Positions 1 to 12,887 of a DNA stretch of 64,000 nt are shown in pieces. Position 1 is the stretch's first letter, and each line of letters opens with the position of its first letter. The stretch covers positions 26,484,787 to 26,548,786 of the forward strand of contig OZ038457.1 in the NCBI GenBank assembly GCA_964036195.1, written 5' to 3'. This DNA comes from Sphaerolaimus hirsutus (Eukaryota; Nematoda; Chromadorea; Monhysterida; Sphaerolaimidae). A model generated the notes under the pieces. The model saw nothing but the letters and a program-made list of their open reading frames with translations. It did not search any database and had not been told where the DNA came from. The translations under genes and the position numbers were made by a program.

Positions 1-72
1 GGGGTGCTCGGCATAGAAATCGTGCTACTTTGGATACTGCAATCAAGGGGGGGGGGGTTAATTTGTGTAGTG

Positions 73-342
73 AATGGCGCACCGCACACTGAAATTTTGC
101 GTTCAGCGTTCGAACGTTTTTGCACGCTGAACTACAAACGTTGAAATCAAAATCTAAACAACAGAACGTTTTTAATGCGCAAAAAACGCAGCTCGCATGC
201 AAATTACGCGAAATACTGCAAATTCCGAACTTATACGCTTTAACAACGCTGTGTTCGTTAGATTTTGATTTCAGCGTTTGTAGTTCAGCGTGCGAAAACG
301 TTCGAACGCTGAACGCAAAATTTCAGTGTGCGGTGCGGCATT
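73..342. repeat. Foldback element with ~60-bp inverted arms
   Basis: The left arm (from about 73, CGCACCGCACACTGAAATTT) is mirrored at the right end (to about 342, AAATTTCAGTGTGCGGTGCG), and the arms continue inward through the GCGTTCGAACG and TTTGTAGTTCAGCG motifs. No transposase is present, so this is a non-autonomous foldback or MITE. Confidence 0.8.
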
Positions 343-870
343 AAGTGGATACGCTTGGTGCCGGTACAAATCGATATGAATATGCAAATCGGATAAATGG
401 GAAATGGATATGAAAAATTCGCACATTCTTTGTAGGGTTCGAAGGCGATCCTGATCGCGAAATTTGAAAACATCAATCCCGATCCGGATCTCGAAAAAAT
501 CACTCAATCCCGATCCGGATCTCGAAAAAATCACTCAATCCCGATCCGGATCTCGAAAAGTCAACTTAAATATGTATGTAAATAGGGCCAAACCAAGAGA
601 ACTCACAACTGCCCTCCAGGCGGGAACTCGACGGCCAACGGAGCTACAAGATTCTCATATCTGTCGAGCAATTCCAACTTGTAACTGCCTTTGTGCACGT
701 ACGCCATGTCCCACGTCATGTTGTATTGCTGGCCTCCGATCAACTCGATTACGTCGTCTGAGATGGAGTTTTTAAAATCGGAAATTTGACAATTTTTTCG
801 TGGAATGGAAAAGATGCACGATTTTCTTGTGAATATGTATTATCTTTTACTACATCAATATTATCTTGTC

Positions 871-1730
871 CAATTCTAAAAGTCGACAAGTCCAAAATAT
901 GAAAATTTTAGTTAGGCCCGGAAACGTCATCTGGGGCGGGCGTGCACTGATACGCACACGCGCCTGATACGCACATATGCCGGTTTTTTTCACTTGACAC
1001 TTTTTCAAGTGATTTTCAGATATGAGTGAAGTGAAAAAAGTTCACTAATGTCACTGCGCAACTTTTTTTCACTTTACTCATATCTGAAAATCACTTGAAA
1101 AAGTGTCAAGTGAAAAAAACCGGCATATGTGCGTATCAGGCGCGTGTGCGTATCAGGCCTGCCCCATCTGGGGCTACTCCCGCACATTTTTCATAATTTT
1201 CCATAAATTTTTTGACCTCACATGCCCATATGGCAAAGTGCCAAATTTGACATTTTTAGGGAAAAATGCAAAAAAATTGAGCAATAAGTCGACAAGTCCA
1301 CTTAGTTTTGGGCTAAAAGTCGACAAGTCCACCTTCCGCACCCTTTTTTTATGGGAAAAACGCAAGAAATGTGATAAGTCCATCATGGACACCGATCTCT
1401 AAAAGTCGACAAGTCCAAAAATTTCCCGTAAGGCAAGCGCAACGCCAGCGGGAACAAAAATGTACTCAAGTGCAAGAAGTCGACAAGTGCATTTTCCTCC
1501 CCAAAATGGTTTTGTTCTGTCCGACTAGAATTCTATAAACACCCAATTTTTCAATTATACGTTGAGAGCAGGGGCTGAAAATTTGACACTTTATTGTTAA
1601 CATTTGGAACTTAATGTTGAGCATGAGAGAGCCCCATTGGACACGCACCACGGACCTGGAATTGGAAATGAAACTTAAAATGCGATTTACTCAAAATCGC
1701 ATTTTGTGGACTTGTCGACTTTTAGAATTA
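871..1730. mobile_element. TIR element with AATTCTAAAAGTCGACAAG ends
   Basis: The left end AATTCTAAAAGTCGACAAG near 872 is mirrored by CTTGTCGACTTTTAGAATT near 1711-1729. The motif AAAGTCGACAAGTCCA recurs inside, near 1316 and 1402. A related partial copy lies near 19360-19621. A separate foldback (947-1156) is nested inside. Confidence 0.7.
947..1156. repeat. Nested foldback, CTGATACGCAC ends
   Basis: Both ends carry CTGATACGCACACGCGCC followed by a second CTGATACGCACATATG copy, in inverted orientation. The arms extend through AAAAAGTGTCAAGTG to a short central loop near 1050. It is a near-perfect palindrome of about 210 bp without coding capacity. Confidence 0.85.
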
Positions 1731-2444
1731 CACGCCTCAGTTGTTCAAAACGGTTTATTTTCAAGTATTACAGGGACCTCTAGCGGATCGTGTAAATTAC
1801 CAAATGTCATGCAGTGTCAACATTTTACATGACTTTCGGCAACTTGCATGACATTTTACATTTTACAGGGTCTGGGACCTGGGTAATTGGGTTCACGGTT
1901 CCCATCAAAAAAGTGTTTGTGCTCTGTCTACGTTAACAATTGCAAGCATTCGTGTATGTACATAAAAAAAGCATTTTTTACAAGTGCTTGTACTTACGTC
2001 AAGAAAATTGCAAAAAAATATATTCGAAAACAAGGCATTTCAACAAAAAAAATGACAACGTTTTTGTACCTCTATCCCTGTTTCTGGGTACTCCGCAAGG
2101 GACCTGAGTTCTGACATTGTCCAAGAAATCGAACGGGGGCCACCGCGCAGGCGGATAAGTTAGTACAACGTGAGTGTTGATTGGTGTGATAAAATAAATA
2201 AAACATGTGCAAAGTAAAATTAATTGAATTAGGAAATTAGCCATCGTGGTGAAAATTTCTGGGAAAAACACTGTTGGTGTAGAAAATAGTATACAGTGCA
2301 CACTTTGCATAGAAATGTACCATATCCAATGTGAATGATGAATGGAAAACAAAATGTATCGCGATAAAACATAAGCTCAACTTAGCACAAATTTAACATG
2401 AGATAATTCAGCACAAAAATAGTCATCAGTTTGTTCATGAGATT

Positions 2445-2607
2445 GGCCCCACACACGCTAGTTGACATCGACACCAAATGTCAACTGGTTCCGTTCCCAA
2501 TTCAAAGCTTGCGTTTGAACGCCGATAGTCGGCTCGTGAGCAAGCTTTGAATTCGGATCGGCACCAGTTGACATTTGGTGTCGATGTCAACTAGCGTGTG
2601 TGGGCCC
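2445..2607. mobile_element. Small palindromic MITE (CCACACACGCTAGTTGACA ends), copy 1
   Basis: The TIR CCACACACGCTAGTTGACA is mirrored at the right end, and the arms continue through ACACCAAATGTCAACTGG. The same MITE occurs at 29296-29457, truncated at about 23878-23935, and as a relative at about 49518-49771. Confidence 0.85.
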
Positions 2608-3920
2608 ATAATGGTAACATTCTGAACAAAGCATGCGATCCGTTCATTAAAAGTACACCAGGACCGGAGTTCTTAAAAGTACCGAACATGAGTAAAGTAT
2701 TATTTATTGTTTTTACTCATCCCCTAGGACAAAAAGTAAGCGTGGAGGTGAGTACAGATGCATATGCGCATTTACTTGCTACTCGAGTACTTTTTGAGTA
2801 AAAGTAAATACACATTTTAACAACTGTGAAGTGCACAAAACCGTGGAGAAAAAAACTAAGTAAAGCAGGCAAATCCTGCGGAACTCAAAATTTGCTCGCA
2901 AATATGCATAAGCAAGTGTACAATGAACGAATGGAATCAATATTTGGCAAATATGGCATCAATTTGCATGATCATTGTTCATGATCCAAACAAGCAAAAT
3001 ACAATACTGCAAAAACATCAGCAAAAAACACACAATGCAGCATATTTTTTCAGTGAAAATGAGGACAAAAATTGTTATATATAGGCAAAAAACAGCAGTA
3101 AATAGGCCGTTCCCAGGGTAAAAACCACTATTTATGTAGTACAGAAAGTGAAGTGCAAACTACCTAGTTGAAGTGAAGGACAAAAGTGTGAGGATCCAGT
3201 TCAATTTTCTTGGATTTATTATTCATTTCAGGTGCACTGTGCATATTTATTAACCCACTAGTGTTCTAGTCATTATACATCATAAATAGGTCACGTGTGG
3301 TATATACTGTCATGTGTATATATTTTGTCAATTGGCATTGAAACACACAATTAGGCACGGATATCTTTTAGTGTTTGCCAAAAATCATTGTGTAAAATAT
3401 CCACATTCAAACACTGTACATACCAAAATACATTTTCATGTGTATGTTTTGCAGATATTGAATATTGCGCTGCATGTGCATACCATACTAAAGTATCATT
3501 TATTTATGTACGTCTGTAGTGGTTTACTGCAGTGTGATTTGCTTTGTTCACTCAATTGTGAAATGTGTACTTTTTAATAATTTGTGGTGGGGCAAACTTA
3601 TTTTCAGAATATTTCAAAACAGAATATCAAATTAGTTGCAAACAGATGTCAAGACATTATTTTCAGACCATGATCCATGGTGAGATATTTAAGAATAAGG
3701 GCTCAGAAAATATTGAGATGAGTCAGTGACTAATATGTCACCTCAAATCTGTGCATGTTTATATTGATCAATCTTTTTTTGTAAAAAATGTTCTCACCTT
3801 TGTCTGTGCATATCGGGCTGACACAAATTGATGGATACAAATACATATTTTTTTCAGCCCAATTTCATTTTGCCTGCACAAAATAATTTGCTTTGTTTGG
3901 TGTATTTACTGTTGAGAAAA

Positions 3921-4607
3921 TATGAAGGGTGTGCTTCTAAAAGTACCGATCTACAAATTTTTCAAATTTGAGTTAGGACCATTTTTGGGGTCCCCATAAA
4001 AATGCGCTTCAAAAATATATATAATATGTGGGGGGTGCGAAATTCAATTTTGAGATATGGGGGGTCGAAAAAAGCAAAAAAATCGCAAAATACAGTTTTT
4101 GAAATTTTAAAAGTACCGATCTACAAGCTTTTTCAGCTTTTGTGTCTTTAAAAGTACCGATCTACACACTTTTTTCAAAATTGTTCTTTTAAATGTACTG
4201 ATCTGCACATTATTTTTTGTGCTTCTAAAAGTACCGATGTCAGATCGGCGTCCGGTTGCGCAAAATCTCATTTTGTGCTTTTTTATTATGGGTAAAAGTA
4301 CCGATCTACAGCTTTCTGATTTTGTGCTTTAAAAAATACCGATCTACACGCTATTACCAATTTGTTCCTTTAAAATGTACTGTACTACAAAAATACAATT
4401 CCCTAAATTTTATATAGCTAGTGATATGTGTATAATCAATGATTATACCCATGCATGTGGATACCCAACAATATGGCCGAAATACCCTTACCCAAAATTC
4501 CCATACCCAATACCCATGTATGGGTATTGCATGCTCCAAACTTTCAATCGCGATTATCTCAAAATCGATTTTTTGTAGATCGGTACTTTTAGAAGCACAC
4601 CCTTCAT
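3921..4607. mobile_element. TIR element carrying dispersed AAAGTACCGATCTACA motifs
   Basis: The ends AAGGGTGTGCTTCTAAAAGT (left) and its inverse near 4589-4604 form a TIR of about 30 bp that runs into GTACCGATCTAC. AAAGTACCGATCTACA recurs near 4112, 4152 and 4297 with variants, so the terminal motif has been amplified internally. A relative lies near 2640-2700. Confidence 0.75.
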
Positions 4608-6925
4608 ATGGACTATTTATTCAAAAAAAAAATTGACGGCACATTTTACATTCCATTCAGCTGGTTTATGAAACCTGCACGTTTTTCTATTTATTTTCAT
4701 TGGAAGCTTCACATGCAATGCATTGATCCATCCAACCAAGGTTTCATGTTTCATTGAAAGGTGCGCAAAACAATGTTCAATTTAATCTTGGGTGAAAGTT
4801 GTCAACAAGTTGAAACTAATTTTAGATCCAAAATAGAATTTAATTGAATTTCATGCAGCGTTCCATTCATTTGTCGCTTGGGTATGACTCCAGACCGTTT
4901 TTACATAGAAACAAATGTTCATTGATATTGGGTTGACACTGACATATCATGCTGTGTTCTAAGAATGACATTATAACTCACTTCAAATGCATTTGTAAGG
5001 TATCATAATAAAAGCCCAATTGAAAGCCACAACGTTTTTTTAAAAAGAACGCAGGCATAGCTAAAAACCATTTTTTTAACCATAGTCCAAAATGTTTTAC
5101 TACAGGGTGGCGCATGTCAGGCGGATGGTTTCAAACTGCTCCCAACACTTCAATTTTGAATGAAAAGTGACCAAATTTGGAATGGGAGTAGATAGATGTA
5201 CACCATTTGTACACTAAGCAGCGCCACGCTGTACTTATGCACTAGGTGTTTTGCATTTTTTGCACACAAGTCTGCTGAGCCAATGAAATTAAGCCCCTGG
5301 GTTCAATACGACATTATACTGTAACACTTTCAGTTCAGCCACTGTCGGTGGGGTCTGAGACCTGAGCACGAGGCAACACATTAGCTTCATGCATTTACCT
5401 TGTTCAAGCAATAGGCAGTGCAATGCTTAATGCATGAGCCAACACACATGCACGTTGCTCATGTGTTCAGTGTGTTGATAAACTACATATTTGAATAGTG
5501 ATTTTTGCAACCTATGTATGTTTTGCATTGGAGTATGTAATTTTTTCATTATTTTTATAAATATGATGGAAAATTGGCAAATCTGCATTTGCAAAAATGA
5601 ACAAAAACAATCAAAATGGGTTACAAAAGAAGGCTAATACATTGACAGTGATGTTTCACACTTTAGAAGTATGTGGGAGCTCATTGGTTGTATATTACAT
5701 ACTAGAGTAACATATTACGGCTTATTATGACACAATAGCATGACCAAATGGATGCTTTCACACTAAAAATGCCTCAAAACCAATGAAAACATCACCAGTG
5801 GTAATGTGTATATGATATTGCGCGCTTGTGTACCTAGTGCAAAATACCTGTGCTTGGTACCAAAAACTTTGGTTGAGGTTTTAGAAAAAAACGGTTTCGA
5901 CGGTAGGGTTTTTTATTATTAAAAAACGTTTTTTTTACTTTGAAAAAATCCCAGCCATGCCAAATCATGAGTAAATTTTTTGGCTACTATCCCCTGGCGC
6001 CTCCCCAAATCCCTACGCTATCTGGGTGGAGCAAATTTTGAGCAATTTTCGACAATTTTCACCCTTTGGGCTATATATGTAGTTGGTTGTACACCTAATT
6101 TTAACTATTTTAAGCGACTGCTCTCTTTTAAGCTATTTTAAGCCCCAAGCTACTCGCAAAAATGTTTTCAGCTATTGATCCCTCTGGAGGAGCGACCTAT
6201 CCAGCCCCTGCATGGGACAAAACCACGGAGACCTCTGGAAGTGACAATATATGTACAAAAATGCATGTTAGCAAAAATTTACAAAATTTATATTACTTTT
6301 TTAGGCTTTTAGCGCTTTTTTTAGGCGCTTTTTTTTAAAAAAACGGCGCTTTTTTAAAAAAAAACAAAATTTCACATGCAAATTACCACTGGTGGCTGTT
6401 TTCATTGGTTTTGTGGCATTTTTAGTGTCATTATTTCTATCCCTGCATGCTATCATGTAATAATAAGTTGTGATATGTTAGTGTAGTATAGAATATTCAG
6501 CCAATGTGCTCCCAAATACTTCAACAGTGGGGAACATTAGTCTCAATGTATTAGCCTTCTTTTATAGCCTTATTTATAAGCACTATTTCATGCTTAACTT
6601 CACTCGAAGTCATGAAACATTCACAAACTGCGATATACATAATTAGTCAACAAAAAAAGTAATTTTTTTTTGGCAGAAATCACCACTGATCATGTTATCC
6701 AATGACTACACAGCCATTATATGGCTATATATCATCACAAGTACTGCCACTTGTCTGATATACCTGTATATATTGATAAAGAACCATATTTGGGAGGGTT
6801 TTTAGGGGACGTCTCAACATTTTTTGAAAAAAAGTGAAAAACGCGCATTTTAAAAAAAGCGCTTTTTTAAAAAAAAAAGTGGGGCCATTAAAAAAAAGCA
6901 CTTTTTTTCCATCCCTAGTCACTAC

Positions 6926-7586
6926 TAGGGTTGGAAAAAAAACGTTTTTTTTTAACTCGATGTTTTTTAAAAAAAAAAACGTTTTTTTTTAAAAGCTCCC
7001 AGATATGACCTAGTGTCAACATATATAGGTATATCAGACACTGGCAATACTCTGTGATGTTAAATATGACCATATAATGGCTGTGGAGCCATGGGATAGC
7101 ATTATAAGTGGTGATTTGTGTCAAAAATATCCATTTTTTGTCGACATATCATTCGTATATCGACTTATAGTCGAATGTTCGTGACTTCAGGTAAAGTTTG
7201 GCACTGAATGGTGATCAAACAAATTTATAAAAGGAGGTTGTTACTTTGGGAGTGAAGTTACACACTGTGGAGGTACATGGAAGCACATTACCTCAATATT
7301 ATATATTACAGCAACATATGTCGGCTTATTCACCCATGGTAGCACATAGAAATGGATGTTTTGATACTAAAAATGCAATAAAACCAATGAAAACAACCAC
7401 CAATGTCAATTTGTGTGTGAAATTGCGCGCTTGCGCGCAAAAATTTTGCAAAATACCTAGTGCTTAGTACTAAAAATTTCGGCCGATGTTTTTTTAAAAA
7501 AAAAAACATTTCGGACGTCATGTTTAAAAAAAAAAAAAAACGTTTAAAAAAAAAAAACGTTTAAAAAAAAACATCGGCCAACCCTA
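6926..7586. mobile_element. hAT-like MITE, 8-bp TSD GTCACTAC
   Basis: The ends are TAGGGTTGG and CCAACCCTA. The 8-bp duplication GTCACTAC is at 6918-6925 and 7587-7594. The interior has long A/T tracts of the type AAAAAACGTTTTTT. An older element ending CCATCCCTA abuts at 6917. Closely related copies lie at 45886-46501 and about 26840-27183. TAGGG ends with 8-bp duplications are typical of hAT-superfamily elements. Confidence 0.8.
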
Positions 7587-8162
7587 GTCACTACACCAAT
7601 CCAAGAGTATTAACTAAGAAAACAACAAGAATATAAATAGAACCATACATAAGGTATTTCTCAGCAAGTTGTGAAAAGCACCCATAGTTAAATGGTCATA
7701 GCCCATATGCCCCAGACCTGCTAGTTTTCAAAGCACATGACATGAGCTACAGAAAACAGAGACATAACATGCACTGAACCAGGCAACCTGTGACTAGAAT
7801 GTACATATTTACATAACACATTTGCATGTCTTTCATGCTTTTTTGCCCTGAGGCTGAAGTTGACTTGAATTCCTTAGAGCTTAATTTCAGCTTAACATTG
7901 ATGGAGTAACTGTGCTGTATATCTTATGATGTTATCTTTATGATGTGCATATATTGCTACTGATGGCTGAAAATAGGTTTAACAACTACATTTCACTCAC
8001 TTGTCCTCAAGTTATGTATAATATTGTGATGTTGTTTTATACTGGAAAGTATTTATAAATGTTTGCACAAAAAGCATTGTTAATATGCTTAAGATACAAA
8101 GTATTTTAACACTTCAGCCTACCTGAGCAACATAATTTTCAGCTGGGAAAAATATTTAAAAA

Positions 8163-11100
8163 ATGACCAGAAATAGTGTGGCAGCATGTATGAATTGGGA
8201 TTTACCCAATGTACCAGCAGACACAGATTTCGACCAAACTGCCAATGATTTAAGGTCAGTTAGAAAAATTGTACCTTTAACTTCAATTTTTTTTTACATA
8301 TTAAATATTAAATTTGCAGACCAAAACAAACAATCCACCAGGATCCTGTAATCAAACCACCATCACCTATGCTGAAAAATAATGGAAAGTTATTAAATGA
8401 AACAGCACAAAACAGTCAGACAACAAGTTCAATGTGTCAAAAGTTGACACTTTTTTCTCAAATGTCAGATAATCACAAAAGTTCTATGCAAAATGTACCA
8501 GACAGAGAATTCAATAGAGGACACCTTGTATTCAATGCTTCATTTGAGTCAGGTCAGATGTGAATGAAAATTGAAAATTCTTGTAACTTCTCTCTATTTT
8601 TTCGCATCTATATATTCACTGAGCATTTTCCAGGCAATTTGGCAAATGTTGATCAAATATCAGATTGTGAATACAATCTTTACATCAGAGGGGACACAAA
8701 TAATGAAAAGTATAGGGTGTGGATATATTTTTCAGTGACAAATGCCAGAAGCAATCAGGTATGAGTGTAGATTTTTTCACTTCAATATTTATTGAAGACT
8801 TCCAATACTTCAGACTTCTTCTAAAACACAGAGAGTGCTGTTCAACGTGATGAATTACACAAAAGGAACATTGGCATTTAGAAAGGGATTAGCAGCCCCA
8901 GTTGTTCGCTCATCTTCACAGCCAAAATGGTTTGTAAATACCGTATTTCCTCGAAATACCCCCCCTCAAAATGGGCACCGAATTAATAGACCCCCCCCCT
9001 CGAAATACCCCCCCCCCCCAAATTGAGTGTAAACAGAACGTAATCGTAATCAATGTAATCACAAAAACTGCCGTTTGTTATTCGGGCAATGCAGAACACA
9101 CGTTAAAACAATGACTGTGTGGCGTTAGAATATGTGTGTTTATACCATATACATACTTATATAAGTATAGAAACACTCAAGGACGTAGCCAGGGGGGGGC
9201 GGGCCCCCCCTTCCCGGGTCGGACAAGAAACTATGCCCGAAATGGCGCTTCCGTAAAGCGATTATGTCGCCAGTTCGGAAAAATTTTGCGCGCAAGCGCG
9301 CATTTCGGCGCCGCACAGTATCAGTATATTTTTGTTATACCTGCGGTTTAAGACCAAAAAAGCACTGAAAAGTTGCCCCCGTCGCTGTATATGTATGTAA
9401 AATACATACAAGTACAGCACTATTTGGCGCCAATGCCAACGCCAATGGCGCCATGGCGTCGCGCCTACGAATGGCGCTGGCGCCAAGGCGCCATTCCTTT
9501 ACCCCAGGGGTCAAATTTTAGGGGGGGGGGCGCCGCCCCCCCCGTTCGCCGAGCTCTGTATACAATCCGCCCCCCTGCTCAAAAATCCTGGCTACGTCCC
9601 TGGAAACACTTATTCTTATCAATTATCGTTGCATTATTCTACGTCTGCGTACCTTACAAACAACGCATTAGTACTGGGATTTCAAAAATTTTCTGGCGAA
9701 ATAATTACCCCCCCCCCCTCGAATTACCCCTCCCCTCGAAATACCCCCCCCCCTCAAAATTCTCACTCTGAAAAAATAAACCCCCTGGGGGTATTTCGAG
9801 AAAATACGGTATGAGTGAAAAACCTTTGTTTTCATGTATTTATAAATCACAATTGGCTGGGAATTCAGAGCCTTCTGGATGCTCATTCCGAAATAGCGAA
9901 TCACTCCTCCAGAGGGATCGATAGCTTAAAATTTTGGGTAAAAATAGTGCTTCACATGCTTCACTATGTAAATAAATGTAAATGTCAATATATAAAACAT
10001 GTTCACCAAAAATCAACAATAAACAGGCATCGTATACCAGAGCGCCAAGTGCAACATACATCAGAAAATGGAGCCAGTTTCTCATTTTGGTATCTGTTTG
10101 ATGACACAAAAGCAGTTTATGAATTTGCACTGAGCTTTCCATACACCTACACTAAATTACAGAGATATTTGGTAAGTGATAAATTAATTCAATTTTTTTG
10201 CTATAGATTTGACATGATATACCCTATCAAATATTGATTTTTTTCCTTAATATAAACAGGTATCTATATAGAATTTTGAAATATCTATATTAGATTTCGG
10301 TAACTCTTGATCTGTAAATATTGAATATGGATTCACACAACAATATTAACATCAAAAAGTGATATAATTCAATCCAAAAACTGTATGATACAGATTTGCA
10401 ACTAAAAAAGTTTACCATCCTACCTTTTCAGACAACGCTGCGCAGAAGACAACTTCCCTTCATACAACACACTTGTCTGGGTGTCACTTTAGGTGGACGC
10501 AGATTGGACATGCTCATAATTGGGGACATAAATTTCAGTGACAAAAGTGACATAATTTTACTGACTGCAAGGGTGCATCCTGGGGAGGCAGCCGCATCTC
10601 ATGTATGCCAGGGATTTATTGATTTTTTGGTGAGCAGTCACCCATCTGCTGTGGCACTAAGGCAAAAATTCACATTTCACATTGTGCCAATGCTAAATCC
10701 AGATGGGGTGGCTTATGGGAATTACAGGTGGGTGGGGTGAATTTTATTCATTTTTGGGACATTGAGTGAAAAATTGCATGTTGTGGTATTGAACAGTTTA
10801 TTTATGTTCTACAATATTTGGATATCAGTGGGATCATACAGATGGTAAATTGCTATTGAACAACTATAGACAACTAAGGGGCTAATCAACAATGTACTTA
10901 TTTCATCATTATACTTGACAATCTCTGATTTTTCCCCTTTAACTTGTTTACATTATTATAAAATGCAAAAAAAAACATTCAGATGCTCTTCCATGGGTCT
11001 GGATCTGAATAGGTGCTGGGATATTAATGATCCACAATTACAGCCAAGAACAATAGCAGCTGTAAAAAGACATTTGCTCAATCTCACTGCCACCCAGGTA

Positions 11101-12887
11101 AACACAAACATGTACAAAAACTGTAAACACATCAAATTTTTCACAAAACATATTTCAGAAAAACTGCACCCTGTACCTTGACATTCATGCACACAGTCAG
11201 AGACCAGGTGCATTTATGTATGGCAATTCTGCCACAGAAGGTAGAAGGTTAAGGCATGAGCTTTTGTTGCCAACTTTGCTAGCACAAACTGCCAATGATT
11301 TCAGTTTGGAGCTGACACAACTGAATATGGATGCTCAGAAAGCTGGAACAGGTGCTTTTGGTGGGATTTTTTATAATAAGAATAATAATTTGTTAGGATT
11401 CATTTACACATGTGTTATTATTGAAAAATGTAAACTCTTTCCCAATAGCCATAGCCACAAAGTCAGAAATACCACAAGTTGTACAAAACAAAGATTTTCA
11501 TTCAAGCTTGGTTGACATTATGCGCAATTGTCAGCCCATTACAGGGGTATCTTGAATTTTGACCCTCCGAGTGGTTGGATAGATAGCTGAGCGGCCGTCG
11601 GGATAGATAGATAGCTGGAAAAATTTGGGGGGGGGGTTTGGGGGAGTTGTGGTGGTTCGATATAAAGGCTTTTTCAGGGTGTAAAAGGAAGAGAAGGGAG
11701 AAAAATCGCTAAAACTAGGTGTAAAATAGTTCAAAATGGGTATACAAGAGCATATAGTACTGAAAATAGGTAAATAGGAACAAAAACAAGAATTTTGTAG
11801 GTGAAAATCTATAAAAAGGTATTAAAAATGGCGATTTTGAGCGAACATTGGGGTATAGTTTCTCAAAAATCGGTTGCGGGGGTTCGATATATAGGTTTTT
11901 CAAGGTGTATAAGGAAAAAAGAAAAATCGCGAAAAGTAAACTGCGTTCGGATCAAGTCCGGCAGTCAGGTCAGAAACTGACTGCCGGACCTGATCCGAAC
12001 GCAGTTTAGGTGAAAAATGGCTAAAAATGGGTATACATATATAGTATTAAAAATAACTGAAAAAAGGTAGTTACGACACATGAACTCGTGATTTTGAAAG
12101 TGAAAATCAATAAAAGAGCGATTTTGAGCAATAATTGGGGCAGGGACGTACGCAGGATCCTTGAGCGGGGGGGGGGGGCGGATTGTATACCGAGCCCGGC
12201 GAACGGGGGGGGCAGCGCCCCCCCCCGTAAAATTTGGCCCTGTGGTAACGCAATGGGGTCATGGCACTGGCGCCATAAAGTATTGGCGTTGGCGTTGGCG
12301 CCAACGTATACACTATACGCACCTATTTATACATAAAAATATAGTACTAGGCACCGTATTGTGTACAATTTCAATCGTGAAACACACCTATGAATAACGG
12401 AATGGCGAATTGCGCGCTTGCGCGCAAAATTTTTTCAAAGTGGCAACAAAATCGCCTTACAAAAGTGCCATTTAGGGTTCATTTTGTGTCCGGCCCGGCG
12501 AACGGGGGGGGGGGCCGCCCCCCCCCCCTGCGTACGTCCTTGAATTGGGGTATAGTGTCTCAAAAATCACTCCAGATAGGCAGATAGCAAACTATTTTTT
12601 TTGGGGGTGGGGGGTTAGAGGATAGTAGCCCAAAATTTTGCCCCCAGGATAGATAGATAGCTGAGCGGTTTAGCCCCCTCCAACCTCCCCTGCCCTACCC
12701 CTGCATGCAATGATTTCCCAAACCCCCAGGAAGACGTACTGTAGCTCAATTACTGGGCACTCAGTGCCACTGTTACACGCTTGAAGTATCAATGTTTGGA
12801 TACATGATGCCAGTTTCTAGTGCAAAAGGCAAAATGCAGAGTAGACAAAGGCAGAGGGGGGTGCATTATACTGAAAGCATGTGTTAG
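8163..12887 (+). CDS. Cytosolic carboxypeptidase, CCP6/AGBL4-like (peptidase M14), 9 exons
   Basis: Nine exons: 8163-8254, 8320-8552, 8634-8758, 8814-8929, 10027-10171, 10432-10727, 10983-11097, 11159-11351, 12730-about 12887. All junctions are GT-AG and phases agree. The family is a cytosolic M14 metallocarboxypeptidase that removes glutamates from tubulin and other proteins. Visible family landmarks in order are: N-domain YRVWIYFSVTNA; YPYTYTKLQ type (here FPYTYTKLQRYL); zinc motif ARVHPGEAA (His, Glu); PMLNPDGV; GLDLNRCW; third zinc ligand in LDIHAHS; AGTGRR; and YTLEVS with the catalytic Glu. All active-site residues are present. The last exon either stops at TAG 12885-12887 or splices at GTTAGT (12883). 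Vertebrate CCP6 continues further, so the true 3' end may lie beyond a transposon at 12938. The product was judged from memory of the family. Confidence 0.88.
8941..9809. mobile_element. Mariner-like MITE (CCGTATTTCC ends, TA duplication) in carboxypeptidase intron 4
   Basis: The ends CCGTATTTCCTCGAAATACC and the inverse GGTATTTCGAGAAAATACGG are flanked by TA at 8939-8940 and 9810-9811. C-rich tracts lie just inside. A hAT-like MITE (9178-9602) is nested in it. Siblings: 25192-25621, 54111-54448, 60743-61118, 61263-61691. It starts only 11 bp after the exon-4 donor site. Confidence 0.85.
9178..9602. mobile_element. hAT-like MITE with GGACGTAGCCAGG ends, TSD GAAACACT
   Basis: The ends are CAAGGACGTAGCCAGG and CCTGGCTACGTCCCTG. 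The 8-bp duplication GAAACACT is at 9170-9177 and 9603-9610. Runs of G/C and GGCGCC-type palindromes lie inside. Same family: 12141-12542, 21019-21455, and the right half ending at 24820. Confidence 0.88.
11938..12007. repeat. 70-bp perfect-type hairpin
   Basis: The left arm AAACTGCGTTCGGATCAAGT is mirrored with one indel by the right arm ending at 12007. The loop is TCAGAAA-like. The arm contains GATCAAGTCCGGC, also present at both ends of the large palindrome at 54812-56279. Confidence 0.85.
12141..12542. mobile_element. hAT-like MITE with CAGGGACGTACGCAGG ends, TSD AATTGGGG
   Basis: The ends CAGGGACGTACGCAGG and CCTGCGTACGTCCTTG are flanked by AATTGGGG at 12133-12140 and 12543-12550. The interior has G- and C-tracts and TTGGCGTTGGCGCC repeats. 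Same family as 9178-9602. Confidence 0.88.

Larger units (their letters stand above)
1..8162. other. Gene-free TE-rich region upstream of the carboxypeptidase gene
   Basis: No coding exon could be supported here. The stretch holds foldback elements at about 73-342 and 947-1156, a TIR element at about 871-1730, a small MITE at 2445-2607, a long TIR element at about 3921-4607, and A/T-rich hAT-like sequence from about 5880 to 7586, each listed separately. Positions 440-560 carry three tandem copies of a 30-bp unit containing GATCCGGATCTCGAAAA. The remainder (1731-2444, 2608-3920, 4608-5880, 7595-8162) is A/T-rich sequence in which I see no gene. Confidence 0.6.
11542..12700. mobile_element. Degenerate CAGGGGT-type element in carboxypeptidase intron 8
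   Basis: The left end CAGGGGTATCTTGAATTTTG is followed by GATAGATAGCTGAGCGG, a motif shared with 20499-20939, 28735-28830, 30154-30638 and 49780-49840. The right end lies near CCCTACCCCTG at about 12690, but a matching duplication was not found, so the limits are approximate. A hairpin (11938-12007) and a second MITE (12141-12542) are nested inside. Confidence 0.5.
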